From contig JAKSYS010000069.1 of NCBI GenBank assembly GCA_022925895.1, positions 1 through 64,000 of the forward strand: a DNA stretch of 64,000 nucleotides, written 5' to 3'. The position numbers and the translations under genes are program-made. Shown piece by piece: positions 33,637 to 45,574 of the stretch. The stretch is from Fragilaria crotonensis. Lineage: Eukaryota; Bacillariophyta; Fragilariophyceae; Fragilariales; Fragilariaceae. The notes under the pieces are model-generated. The model worked only from the letters and a program-made list of their open reading frames with translations, searched no databases and was not told where the DNA came from. How positions within the stretch are numbered: position 1 is the stretch's first letter; each line of letters starts with the position of its first letter.

Positions 33637-35668
33637 TTGGAATGTCCTGAAGTACTCTTGAATACGGAGTAGCTATTAGCCACAGAGTCGTCCCCTGGTA
33701 GTATCAAGTACTCCTACCAGGTGCAAACACTCCGTATCTACACTGTGATCACTTTAAATAAGGATAATGCACAATGCACTAACGGCGCTTTGCCCGTATC
33801 ATCGATCTGGTCAGGGGTGATCATCGGCTCCAAGGCGAAGTACAGTATCCATAATCATGTTTACTGCGCAATGCGAAACCAGTGCGACGTATATTCCTGC
33901 TGATATATGAAATGAGAATCAAATGTAATGTCATACATACACCTCATACCGGTACACAGGGAGTATGGGCGACAGGCGACAGCAATATTGCACGCATTCA
34001 ACATGCTTCGAGAGTACTAGTACTATGACATACTCGGAGTAGTACAGGACTAATTATACGTTGTATGTCACATGACATACTATCATCTATCATGTACTAT
34101 GCATAGTACGAGCACAACTGCTGTGACATATCATACCAGGCATATCATATAACGATGCGTTACAGCACTGCTTTACTACAAGTACCGGATACATTCTCTA
34201 CTGTAGAGAGGACTATGATATTGTCGGGGATGACGGATGACTGGATGACACAAACGACTTTTTACTGGTACTCGAGTACTAGTACCAGGTTAAATGGTAC
34301 TGTACCAGGTACATACTGATATTCATAGTTTTTGTACCAGAGTATGTACCTGGTACAGCATTCCAGAATTCCTATCTGGAGAGGGGTTGGGCGTTGCGCG
34401 TTGCGCTATCTTTTCATAACCACGGACTGGACAAGTTGTCTCCGCTGGTTCATCGTCAATATTCGAATACTCGTATTCAAGAGAATGAGCATAGTATAGG
34501 TGAATCGAATGGTTCTAGGATCAAGGCCTAAAATCCAGTGAGTGGAACTGGAAGCTGGACGTATTGCTCATTGCTCCAGACTCCAGACTAGAGATTGTGA
34601 TAATGCACTTCCTTCATTGATTTTGGAGCGGTTGTAGAGCGTTGACGTCGAATTTGCACATAAAAAATGAAGTAGGACTCTTTAAGTCTCATTAAGGGGG
34701 GTTTTGGACATTTTCGGAGCGCTATAAGACCGTTTGGATAAGTACAGTACCACTGCATCCATTTTCGTAGCGCTGCAAGGTCCACTACTGCTCCTCTACC
34801 ATTGTGGTACTCCAGTACTACGGTTGATTTGTAAATACTGTTGTCAGTCTGAGATCCGTCATTATGGAGTGAAGACGGAACATTGAATACATACTGTACA
34901 CATATATCGTGAACATACACTTATACAGGAGTACTTTAGAAGCCAAATTTATACTACATATATATATATCTTCAGTTTGCTCGGGTACTGTTATGTCTCT
35001 TAAGTAATAGTGTCCATATAATAACCGTAAACGAGTGCCACGATTGATCCAGAGAACTCTGTTGGAATGGTCTCATGTACCTGGTATGCACTATGTGCAA
35101 CTCTCCAAGTGATCAGATATGATGAAAAGTTGCATTCAACGGATGGCTTAACCGCCAGAGCAAGGCAGCCTAGCTTATTCATCTCCACAATTTAGATGCC
35201 CATTTATGTTTATTCGTCGCAAGCCCACCCCCAAAACCCAAAACACACCTGCGTGGTGCCGTACTCGTAGTTGTATATATGCTTCCGATTCCCGACTCGA
35301 GACTCGTGTTGATACAGAGTCGTGTAATGTGTAATCCCTTAATTTCTATTATCAACACTCTGCGACTGAAGTAAACGCCTTGCAAACTGCACTGATTACA
35401 CTTAGTTGTATGAATGTCAACTCCCTTGGAACTTGCATCTTGTGTTTTGCCACACTTCGATTCGCTGCAGCTGGGATTGAGCATTGAACGTTGAACAAAC
35501 CTCCTGCGCCCAATCTTAAAACTGTGAATGTTGTGACTGCACGGCGATTGAACGTTAACACTTTGCAAGAGCGACAACACATATCTGAGAGCAACAACAT
35601 CCTGTGACGTGGAGACCTCATTAATCCATACCAGCTATTACACGCCATATACAGATCTCATCGGCAGT
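33637..35668. promoter_or_regulatory. Two-kilobase divergent intergenic region between the mu-homology paralogs
   Basis: No gene recognised. It must hold both promoters. A dense GTAC/TACTAGTACC-rich zone lies at about 33940-34370, with runs of overlapping palindromes, and a short TATATATA tract near 34960. Frames on the minus strand around 34588-34920 and 35179-35648 lack conserved features. Confidence 0.45.
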
Positions 35669-36881
35669 ATGGCTGAACCCGAATTCAACAACAAGGTTCC
35701 AAAAGATGGCTTTTTCTTTGATCCCTTCGGCTTGCATTCTCAACAGGACGACGCCTCCAGCACCGCGTCGCCACAACCACCTCCACAAGTGACGCGCCTA
35801 ACAAGACCCGCTCAACCAGTTCCACGAGAACCCACTTTTACTCCTGATGATGTCGTCGAGGCGACGCGTCCATATCTCCATAGCGATCAAACGCGATCTC
35901 CTACGAGAACTCCTCCTCGCTCAGTCCCCGCTCCCGTTCCAGTTCCCACACCCCGCTCAGTGCCTCCATCACCAGGCCCGTCGACTCCCGTAGCTGCTCC
36001 TGTCATTCCCGTAGCTCCTGTCACTGCCATACCACCGAGGCTTGTTGTCAAGTTTACGGCTCACGAAGAGGTTTCATCAGTGGCACAAGCCGGGGCTGAG
36101 CACGAAGGTACCTCCGATGTGCACATTGAAGGAAAGCTTAGTGCTCAAGTAACGTCGTCCGATGCACTCAAGAATGTACCTTTCTACGTTGTTGCAACCA
36201 CACCGGACAACGACATGGTCCAGTTTACAGCGAATGATGAGTATTCAACGGTTTCTGCTAAACCTTTGCCGGAACATGCATTGGCAATGCTCCATGTTCC
36301 GAAAACAGAGATTACTTCTGTTCCGATAGGGACGTATTCTCTAAGGGAGCAAGTGCCCCACATGCCTTTGGTACGTTTCCATTCCTAGTTTGTTTGCGAA
36401 TCGCGGTACATTCTTTTGTGTCTCATGTTTGTCACCCGCTTGCCTAAAGTTGGTGGAACGAAAGGTTACCATGTACGAACAAACGGTACGTGTCGCACTT
36501 CAGGTGCGATCCAAGCTATCCAACAATGGCGACTTGAGTGATTTTACCATTGCCATTGCCATTCCTGAACGCGTGAATGCCGAAACGATTGAGGTGACGC
36601 GAGGAGAAGGAGTGTACGATGAATTGAAGCGCACTATCAAATGGTCAGTACCATATTTACCGAAAGGGGAATCCTTTATGGTTTCCGCTCTGGCTCAGCT
36701 CTGGTCTACCGTAACGAACGAGGACCAAATGTTATTAAAGTTTCCAGTCCTGCTGCGATGCTCATCGAATTTCGATCAGATTAGCAACGTGGAACTGAAA
36801 GCAGAGGAAGCGGACGGGTACCCGTCAAGTGTTTTGTACAGTCAAAACTTTTCGTTTCGACTTTTGCATCGATTGCCGTAG
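35669..36881 (+). CDS. Mu-homology-domain-like protein with DPF motif (paralog B)
   Basis: Two exons, 35669-36370 and 36450-36881, joined over a 79-base phase-0 intron (donor GTACGT, acceptor TAAAG), give 377 residues. The N-terminus has 'FFFDPFGLHSQQDD' (DPF motif), then a Pro/Thr/Ser-rich linker (about 25-125) and a C-terminal beta-rich domain: 'TVRVALQVRSKLSNNGDLSD', 'IPERVNAETIEVTRGEGVYD', 'RTIKWSVPYLPKGESFMVSA', 'LKFPVLLRCSSNFDQISNVE'. Each block has its partner in paralog A. The splice junction 'HMPL-LVERKV' aligns with 'PIPFLVKSKV' there, which supports the intron. The intron is open in places, so an unspliced reading would give two false proteins. Likely role: cytosolic adaptor for clathrin-type vesicle traffic (inference). 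Start is the ATG two codons before 'EPEFNN'. Confidence 0.68.
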
Positions 36882-37443
36882 GAGCATGTCGTTTGTCGCG
36901 ACATTGGACGGCTGAAAGCAGAAAGTGTTGATGGATTATATATTATACTACATGATGAATGATGAAAGTAATGTGAGCGTTCCGTAGTGTGTAAGTGTGG
37001 ACTGTTGGACTGTTGTAGTGTTGTACTGGAGTACTCCGACTACCGGTAATAGTTTTTACGAGTTGTGTGTTGGTGTACGACATACTGGTGTATGTCATAC
37101 TGTACAAAAGATGAATCCAGCATCCAGCACTGATGCTACCAGTACTCCAGTACATCAGTACACCAGTACTGTAGGATGTAGAAGACTTCATCAACCGATA
37201 ACCTAATGAAATCAATTCCCGCCGGTAATACAGTAGTCTACAAGATAGTATATTTGCAGCCATTCTTGGACTCGAGAATTGGAACTGTAAAAATCTTGAT
37301 GGTAGATCTGTAAGATGACATAATCCGTTTTCTTGTTGCTCCAGTTTCGTGTTGCGAGGAGTGAGTGTTGTTTGCGAAAACAAACATCCAACATCCAACA
37401 TCGATCATCAAACAACATACACTGCTCATCGCATAATTTGGAA
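36882..37443. other. Intergenic stretch, GTAC-rich
   Basis: No gene. GTAC and ACCGGTA words cluster at about 37015-37175, probably in the promoter of the purine gene that starts at 37444. Confidence 0.45.
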
Positions 37444-40400
37444 ATGAAGGGCGAAGCAACAGTCCTGGGATTCGGCGGACGTGCTCCTCCTCTTGTAAGT
37501 CATGTTGCATGTATGATGCGCATGAGTTGTTCAGTTTGATTGTTCTTGATCAGTAGGAGTACCAGGTAGTATTGTTGACTACTGACTATCATATTCATTT
37601 GTTGGTACAACTACTAGGACTCATCTCTTGACAACGCTGTCCCACACAACATGTAACATGTATGCAAAAACACCTCACAAATCACACCTCACCCATTGGT
37701 CTTTTCAGGTGCTTGACATTCTCTCTCGTCCAGATATTGGAAAGATTACACCAAAGAGGTCGCAATCAATTGAGCACAGTCTCCTTCTGCCTCCATATCG
37801 AACTTTTATCAACAATGTCAATGTCGACAATTCGGAACAGATCAAGGGCGATACAGATGCGAACCTCTTCATATACTGCCTTCCCAATTCCATTTCAGAG
37901 TACATTGCCTTTCATGCTGAAGCTTCCTCCGTCCGCTCTTTGCTCCTCCTTCAAAATAATAATGTTGTCGCACTGTACGATGCCGTCAACGACAAGATAC
38001 TTGGAGGATCTGTGGAGACGATTCTTCAAGCGCTGACGGGAGATTCCTTGGCCAACACGGCTCTCGCTGCCGCTGCTCTCGACGCCATGGCAAACTTGGA
38101 TCGACAGGTCGCACAACAGTTGCAAGGCAAACTTACTGAACAAACACAAAATACTGTCATTGTCGTGGGATCAGGTGGTAGAGAACACGCACTCGCAGTG
38201 GCTCTTGCCAAATCACCCTTGGTGGACAGAGTTCTGTGTTGTCCAGGAAATGGTGGTACTCAACAAGAAGGTGGCAAGATTTCGAATCAAGGAATCAACC
38301 AAAATAACGATACCGTTATTCAGTTGGTCAAAGACACGTCGGCCACCATGGTGGTGGTGGGTCCCGAAGGTCCACTTGTTGACGGCTTGGTCGACGAATT
38401 GGCAGTCGCCTGCCCCGGTGTCCGAGCATTCGGACCAACCAAGGCGGCCGCTGAATTGGAAGCCAGCAAGGTGAGGGCACCAATCAAATCATGAATAATT
38501 GTACAAATTGTTTCAACGCATCCATCCTCACACATGTTATTTCGCAGGCCTTTACAAAGGATTTTCTAGAGGAACATGGCATCCCTACTGCCAAGTACAG
38601 AAACTTTACAGACGTCGATGAAGCCTTGGCATACGTCCAAACACTAGATGAAAACGACCGTCAAGTGGTCAAGGCATCCGGTCTCGCTGCTGGAAAAGGA
38701 GTTCTCTTGCCGACGACCAAACAGGAAACGATCGACGCGGTCAAGGAGATCATGGCGGACAAAGCCTTTGGAACTGCAGGTGATACATGCGTCATCGAAT
38801 CCTTCCTCACAGGTCCCGAGGCCTCGTGCCTGCTTTCTGCGATGGCAAGACAGCAGTGCTCATGCCTGCTGCCCAAGACCACAAACGCGCCTTGGACAAT
38901 GATGAAGGATTGAATACGGGAGGAATGGGAGCCTATGCTCCTGCACCTTGTGTCACTCGGCGACTCCAACGAGACATTGAAGCCATGTGCCGCAAGACTG
39001 TGGAAAAAATGGCCGAGCGCGGCACTCCGTACGTTGGTGTATTGTATGCGGGAATGATGTAAGTTTCAGATGCTGGTGCATGCTTCAAGTGCTGTCCTCG
39101 ATTCTTGTGGCTGATGGCTGATTGCTCACCATCGTTGTAGGCTTACACCAGATGGACCAAAAGTACTCGAATTCAACTGCCGATTTGGTGATCCTGAGAC
39201 GCAAGTTGTTTTGCCACTGTTGGAGACTGATTTGTATGAAATCATGGTTGCCTGCTGTGACGGAAGACTCGATGAAGTTGACATTCGCTTCAAGGAAAAC
39301 ATGGCCGCCACCACTGTGGTCTGCGCCGCGTTAGGATATCCCGAGGCTTATCCAAAGGGAATGAAAATTGTTGGAACCGAAGCAGCCGATTCGATGGATG
39401 GTGTGAAGGTGTATCATGCAGGTACGGTTCTGGCAGAGGATGGAATCGTGCGTTGTTCCGGTGGTCGAGTGCTAGCTGTGACAGGAATCGGCAGTGGTCT
39501 CAAGGCTGCGACTCAGATGGCATATCAGGGCGTCAACGCTATCGATTTTATCGCTGACAATGGCGACTCGCAGCTGCATCGCCGAAAGGATATCGCCAAG
39601 GGAGCTCTCAGCAAGAAGTTGAGAATTGGTGTCCTTGGATCTACAAGAGGAACGGCACTGCTTCCTGTTATGGAAGCCATCCGCGATGGTTCACTCGATG
39701 CCGAGATAGTCGCAGTTGTCAGCAATCGCTCAGGCGCATTGATCCTTGAGAAGGGAGAGTCCATGGGAGTGACTGTCACAACCAAGTTTGTCTCGTCAAA
39801 AGGACTGAGTCGAGAGCAGCATGATGCGGAATGCACGTCGATCTTCACCGACGCTGGAGCGGATTTGATTTTGCTGGTCGGTTACATGAAGATTTTGTCG
39901 AAACCGTTCTGTGATTTTTGGGCCGGGCGCTGCATGAATGTTCACCCTTCGTTGCTACCGAAGTTTGCGGGAGGAATGGATCTAGCAGTAAGTATGAAAT
40001 GGATTGATTTTGCTAGATTCGAATGTTTCAGTGCTTCTAACGATAAATGACAGGTTCATCAAGCTGTCATTGACGCTGGAGAGAAGGAAAGTGGCTGCAC
40101 TATTCATTATGTCACGGAAGACGTGGATTCAGGCTCCGTTATAATCCAAAAAGTTGTCGCCGTACAACCTGACGACACCGCCGAATCCCTCAAGGCCAAA
40201 GTCCAAGCCTTGGAAGGCCCAGCTTTCATTGACGCAATCAAGAAGTATGCTAGAGGTGATGTTGTCAGTTATGCTGATGCCGGGGTTAGCATTGACGCTG
40301 GAAATACGCTGGTTGATATGATCAAACCAGCATGCAAGGCAACAAAAAGACCTGGATGTGATTCTGATTTGGGAGGCTTCGGAGGGCTGTTCGACCTCGC

Positions 40401-41298
40401 TGCGGCAGGATACGATGCGGCAGACACAGTATTGATCGGTGCGACGGATGGTGTTGGCACAAAGCTCAAGATCGCCCAAATTGTGGGCAATCATCAGTGG
40501 GTTGGCATTGATCTTGTTGCAATGTGCGTGAACGACCTCATCGTTGCTGGTGGGGAGCCGCTTTTCTTTTTGGATTACTTTGCAACAGGAAAGCTTGATG
40601 TGACGCAGACTGCTCAAGTTGTAGTTGGCATTGCCGAGGGATGCAAAGAATCTGGATGCGGTCTTATTGGCGGTGAGACTGCTGAAATGCCATCCATGTA
40701 TGCACCCGGAGAATACGATCTAGCTGGTTTCGCTGTTGGTGCTGTCAGTCGTGGAGGCATTTTACCGCAATCGGTCGCGGTGGGGGATGTCCTCCTTGGG
40801 TTATCGAGTAGCGGAGTTCACAGTAATGGGTTTAGTCTGGTGCGAAAGCTGGTCGAGAAGGAGGGTCTTTCTTACAGCGACGTTTGTCCATGGGATTCAT
40901 CGGGAGCCAGCGTTGGAGAATCCTTGCTTACACCCACTCGAATCTACGTTAAAGCTTGCCTCCCTCTGTTGAAGAAGTCCCTTGTGAAGGGAATGGCCCA
41001 CATCACTGGGGGCGGTCTTATTGAAAACTTGCCAAGAAGTTTGCCGAATGGTGTTGGTGCCAAGATTACTGGACATCCTCTCCTACCAGGTATTTTCCAA
41101 TGGCTGAAGAGCGCGAGCGGCCTGGATGATACTGAAATGTTGCGTACCTTCAACTGTGGAGTTGGAATGGTCCTTATCGTTTCTAGCGAGAACGTGGAAG
41201 AAGTGAAGAGCATACTGGCACTTCACGGGGATGGGAACGTTTATGATTTGGGCGTTCTCATTGCGGGAGAAGGGGTTTCTATCGAATGCCGTATTTGA
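37444..41298 (+). CDS. Trifunctional purine synthesis enzyme, order GARS-GART-AIRS
   Basis: Five exons: 37444-37494, 37709-38470, 38548-39058, 39141-39987, 40054-41298, all GT-AG, about 1138 residues. Residues 1-160 are an extension I cannot assign. Residues about 165-595 are glycinamide ribonucleotide synthetase (PurD: 'VIVVGSGGREHALAV', 'KASGLAAGKGV', 'GGMGAYAPAP', 'LEFNCRFGDPETQ'). Residues about 600-795 are the formyltransferase (PurN: 'NVHPSLLPKFAGGMDLA' with catalytic Asn and His, then 'VTEDVDSGSVI' with the Asp). Residues about 796-1138 are AIR synthetase (PurM: 'YADAGVSIDAGN', 'GATDGVGTKLKIA', 'GGETAEMPSMY'). Together these are de novo purine steps 2, 3 and 5. Animals have GARS-AIRS-GART and yeast only GARS-AIRS. 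The summed exons are one base short of a whole frame: one base is missing near 38830 between 'PEASCL' and 'AFCDGK', most simply an assembly error. Confidence 0.92.
37495..37708 (+). other. First intron of the purine gene
   Basis: 214 bases, donor GTAAGT, acceptor TTTTCAG, phase 0. It follows an exon of only 17 codons and is the longest intron found in the window; first introns of this kind often carry regulatory sequence. Confidence 0.85.
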
Positions 41299-41583
41299 AC
41301 ATTCAAGGCTGTAGATCAGACCCATGTGCTACACATTCACCGTGGCCTTCACCTCACTCCTGCCGGAGGATACTGTTCTGACCTGAAATACGACTTACCT
41401 TTTTTTACATAGAAAAGATCTCAAGCGATACAGGTCCCGTTTTTCAAGTTTACTGTTGTATCGCAGCTTCCAGTGCCCCCTTTTCCAGCACAAGTACGCT
41501 GAGTAGATGGAACTTGCAAGGCACAGGAGCATTTCCGCATGAAAACGCGTCCACTTGGCGTCTCGACATAGTGAAACATTTTA

Positions 41584-41634
41584 GGGTATGTCCATACAAG
41601 ACAACTTCGATCGAAGTTTCGTAGTTTCCAAGTG
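41584..41634. repeat. Har-2 left terminal inverted repeat
   Basis: 51 bases, three mismatches to the right end (45524-45574). Preceded by TTA. Confidence 0.93.
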
Positions 41635-41943
41635 GTCGAAGTAATCAACTCGTGATTCAACTTCGATTTCTGAGTTAGTGGGACTCATCTTTCGTCACGA
41701 TCTCGATCGAAGTTGACGAAAGATTTTTATCCAAGTTCAGCAATCCAAGTGAACCTGTTCCAACATTTTTGTTTTGACCACTAGTTTATAATGATTCACA
41801 CAAAGTACACTGTATGTTGATCTTTCACATCAAGTTCTCAACACGCACTTACGTACACTGCCCTGTTTTTGCAACAAACGTGCACACAATATTTGCAATA
41901 TCAGAGCACCACATCCTGTTCTGCTGACGGTGTCAGCATCAAA

Positions 41944-43811
41944 ATGAGTTCTTCCCAAGGAGGTTCACGACTGCAAGATCATGAAGAAGAAAGTGTTTCA
42001 GATGCAGAGGAGTATGGTGTTGAGGTGCCTGCTGTTGCTTCGAACGAAGGCAGGTGTCTATGTCGAGATGTGTACTACATTGACTCAGGAAATGAGAAAA
42101 AGGTACTTTACGTATTATGCATTGGATTGAATCGCAATGATGAGCAACCTCTTTTCTCTTTTGATAGAGAGCCATGGTCTATCCTTCCAAAGAATTCGTT
42201 GGTGCGTCCTCGAAATGATGACTACGTGAACGAAATCAAACGGCGGGCTGATTTATTCAACATCATTCCAGCTCCGCGTGCAAACAACTGGACACGACCC
42301 CAAATCATGGAGTGGCTTGAAAGAAATCCTGTTCGTGATGCTGTAGACATTGAATACCTGAAGGGTGAAGTACTGAGACTCGAAGATGTTCTCATGAGAA
42401 ACACACAAGAGCGTACTAGCGAGGTGCACCTGCCTGTTGAATTACGTGGTCGCGCCGGCGGCAGTGGAGGAAGAGGGCACTGGCGAGGGTCAGTGCCTTA
42501 CCTCCGCATCATCATGTGCTTGACTCAGGATAATGTGCGTGAAGTGCCTCTTCCTTACGAGAGCAGATACTAGATCACGACAGGAAATAGATGCACGTAA
42601 CTCAGATATTAGGTGAGTGCTCTGTGTCGGCCGGGTGCTGTTCTATGCTTCTTGCTTGTTCTTCATTCGCACAGGATTCTGCTTTTTACAATTCTGAACT
42701 AACACACATACTCAGACCTCCAACTGTTTTTGAAGTCATTTCAGATTTGTGGAACAGCTCTGCATTCAACCCTGTAGCGCCAGCTTCGGAATGCCATTTT
42801 GACTTCCAGGAAGCCACAAACTGTTCGTACGACCTCGTTGCTGGACTCACTCCAGCGACACCACAAAGGATTGAAGATATCTTCTCGTCCATGAGGTCTG
42901 ACCTCATCAGGATTATCAGTCGTTGGGAACAAAGCGGACAAGGCGAGGGTGGACGTGATCAAGAAGATGATGCTTCGCAAGAAGAAGACGATGAAGGTTA
43001 TTCTAGTACGGACGCTGATGAAGAAGAGGAGGCCATTGGTGCCAACGGCGACAATGCCTCCTTCATGACCTCTCAGACATCTCCTGCATCCGCCCAAGAT
43101 GCTACTTGTCCTCGTCGTCATCGTACAAACATTGGAACTCTCCGCGGCCGACCTGCTCGCGCATTGCAAAGTAGAGCTGCCTTTCTAAATGGCCGGCCAT
43201 CTTACCTGCTGTACTTTTGGGAGGTTGCTGACGCCCACCAACTGTTACAATCCTCGCTGCAGCGTCTTAACAACAACACCGGTGCCTCGGATGCATCCCA
43301 TGCTCCAAGTACTACTTCTGGTGGCAGTCGTGAACGCCAAGGACGCAGCCCGGAAGCACCGCCGAGTGCTGATTCCCAGACTCAACAGCAATCACTTGGA
43401 GCCATTGCACATTCAATTACTGATCTTGCTGAATCAAACCGCCAATCAAACAGCGCTTTGATACATGATCGAGCCGTGGATCGAAATCATGAACAGCAGC
43501 TGGAGGAAAAGAGGCAAGCATTCGAGGAACGTAAGATCCTCCTCGCAAGTACACCAGAAAAGCAGCTGGAGGAAAAGAGGCAAGCGTTCGAGGAGCGTAA
43601 GATCCTCGAAGAGTGTCGCAAACGCTGTTTCGATCGACGAGCCCAGCTGAGAAACTTGGCACGACAGTACCGGGGGAATATTGCCCAACTCAATCCACGT
43701 GACAGCAACAGTAAGCGACTTCGTGAATTCTATGAGAGTGAAGTTCGTCTCGTACAAGACGAGATTAAAGAAGTGGACAATGAAATTGATAGAACCTATG
43801 GTTCGAAATGA
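41944..43811 (+). CDS. Har-2 companion gene, coiled-coil protein of unknown function
   Basis: Best model: exons 41944-42534 and 42675-43811 around a 140-base intron (donor GTGCGT, acceptor CACAG), about 575 residues. Phase fits exactly and removes the stop at 42571. A shorter intron at 42613 would leave stops, so I rejected it. The N-terminus is acidic (residues 10-35), followed by a globular part with 'CLCRDVYYIDSG' and 'NNWTRPQIMEWLERNP'. An acidic low-complexity region and a Ser/Gln-rich linker come next, then a long C-terminal coiled coil holding a nearly exact internal duplication ('QLEEKRQAFEERKIL' twice, about 20 residues apart). No known DNA-binding domain is seen. By position it takes the place of the Myb/SANT-type partner of known Harbinger elements, but it does not resemble the companions of Har-1 or Har-3. 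Confidence 0.65.
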
Positions 43812-43877
43812 TTAGTGTAGTAGTAGTAATGGCTGGTGTTAACCGATGAGCAAGAATTGCATAGCATGATGCCTGTG

Positions 43878-45328
43878 TTAGGTATTGTGACCACCGCGCC
43901 GGAGGTGTAGTGTTGGCCGTGTAAGACCAATTGATGCAACCAGGGAGTGCAGTTGATCACGTGGAAGTGGAACTCCGTCTGTGCGGCTCATGTAGTCGCA
44001 GCGTCGCTGCCTGTTGCGGAAACCAGCCTGGCCACCAATATCATTAAAATGATGGCCGACATGCATTAATTGCTCAGGAATGACCTCATTGCCGCTTGCC
44101 AACTGAGAATCCTGCTGCCTTGCTGCTACCAAAGGAACTGCACGGATAACTTCATTTTGCCACTCATCTCGGGCAGTCGATATAAGATCGGAATTGCCAT
44201 CAGTGTCTATACAGTAGTTGTGCAGCTTTGCAAGCGCAAGCACAAGTGCAACGGTCTTTTGTACTGTGACATTCAATGGAATTGCACTTCTGAGAATTCC
44301 CCATCTGCGTGTCAGCATGCCAAACGTACACTCAATGCGTATCCTTAACTGTGAATGGTAAAAGTTGTACGCGTCCTTTGTCCCTCCGGAAACTCCAGGA
44401 GACGGCGTTGCCATAAATGGCGTGTTCAGGTATGCATTGTTACCAAAGATGCACAATCCTGGAGCTAAAATGCCTTCTTCAAGCTTCTGAAAGAGCGACA
44501 TTCCTTCGAATGCGAGACAATCTGAAGTCGATCCAGGGTACATGATGGAGATGTCCAGGATACGACCTCGAACGTCACATACTGCTTGGCAGTTAAGTCC
44601 AAACTTCTTCTTTCGAGCACACATGAACTTGCCACTGTCGCACCCGACTTCCAGGCAATCTTTCTTGGAGGCTTATGAATCCAAATAAGGATTCCATCTA
44701 TGGCCCCAGCACAGCACTGAAATCCCGCACTTGAAGCTTCAGCAAAGCCGCGGGCTATAGATAGCTGCGTGTTGTGGTCGTCTGGGTACTGAATTGTAAA
44801 GCTGGGGTGTCGGTTGATGGCATCCACGACATACCAGCAGCTGTTGATTGTGTCGGTGTGACCGATGCCGTATGTGGTCATTATATCATATGGAGACCCA
44901 CCAGCAAACCATCGAATGGCACATGCTGCAAGCCGGACATCTGGCAAAATTGGTCCATTCGGAATGTAGCGTGTTGTGCCTTTCTTCCCAGATACAGAAA
45001 TGATATATGGACGAAGCGCCGCAGCAAGACGGCGGAAAGTACTATACTTCATTCGGTATGCCCTTCGGAAGTACACTTTTCCAAGTTGCTTGTAAATGTC
45101 CTTGACGGACCTTCTGTTGCGCTCGAGAATTGTCCGCCCTGGTGACGATCCTAGTTTTTTTGTCCTCCCTCTTCGCAATCCATCATGATGGCTAACTGCA
45201 AAATTCTCAGCAACGACACCTGCCACATTTGCAATTATGCTGTTTGTGACAGATCGTGAATTCCATAAGAAGTGATGAGAATGAGACATACTTCTTCTTC
45301 CTTTCTTGGAGGTTGTAGTGACCAACAT
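43878..45328 (-). pseudogene. Har-2 DDE transposase, inactivated
   Basis: Two overlapping minus-strand frames make up one DDE_Tnp_4 transposase of about 480 residues. The first part (45328-44690) ends in 'GAIDGILIWIHKP', with the first catalytic Asp. The second part (about 44690-43878) carries 'CARKKKFGLNCQAVCDVRGR', 'YPGSTSDCLAFEG', 'IECTFGMLTRRWGIL' (Glu) and a C-terminal tail. One frameshift near 44690 separates them. In addition, the second catalytic Asp, normally in 'GDNAYL', reads Asn here ('GNNAYL', codon AAC), so the enzyme would be dead even without the shift. The ATG start is followed by a Lys/Arg-rich segment. Pieces are otherwise well conserved, so inactivation is recent. Confidence 0.85.
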
Positions 45329-45523
45329 TGTCTCATCAAGCAGTGGCAGGCAGATCTATGATCACGTTTAGCTGCTCTGGTCATTCGCAAAATCTACTAC
45401 TCCCATGCACTACTAGAGATGAGAAACTTGGGAGTTGGAAACTTCGATCGAAGTTTTTTCATGTCGCCGTATGGACACCACTTCGGGAAGACAAAAATCG
45501 AACCCAAAATTGATTCGTTCGAT

Positions 45524-45574
45524 CACTTGGAAACTTGGAAACTTCGATCGAAGTTGTCTTGTACGGACATACCC
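45524..45574. repeat. Har-2 right terminal inverted repeat
   Basis: Reverse complement of 41584-41634 with three mismatches. Followed by ATA. Confidence 0.93.

Larger units (their letters stand above)
41584..45574. mobile_element. Har-2: Harbinger-like DNA transposon with long TIRs
   Basis: 3,991 bases. The terminal inverted repeats (41584-41634 and 45524-45574) match at 48 of 51 positions, start with 'GGGTATGTCC' and contain the perfect palindrome 'AACTTCGATCGAAGTT'; similarity continues more weakly for about 15 bases inward. Further copies of the palindrome or its half lie inside both ends (about 41670-41725 and 45440-45460). The left flank is TTA, the classic Harbinger target word; the right flank is ATA, so the target duplication is not exact. 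Two convergent genes: a two-exon companion (plus) and a DDE transposase (minus) that carries a frame break and a changed catalytic residue. Good ends but a dead transposase suggest a young, non-autonomous copy. Confidence 0.9.

Noticed and set aside
42591-42674. Separate second gene starting at 42591 in Har-2
   Set aside because: An intron at 42535-42674 in correct phase joins the two frames into one companion protein.
42613-42674. Short 62-base intron (GTGAGT donor) in the Har-2 companion
   Set aside because: The phase fits but three stops would remain upstream, so the donor at 42535 is better.
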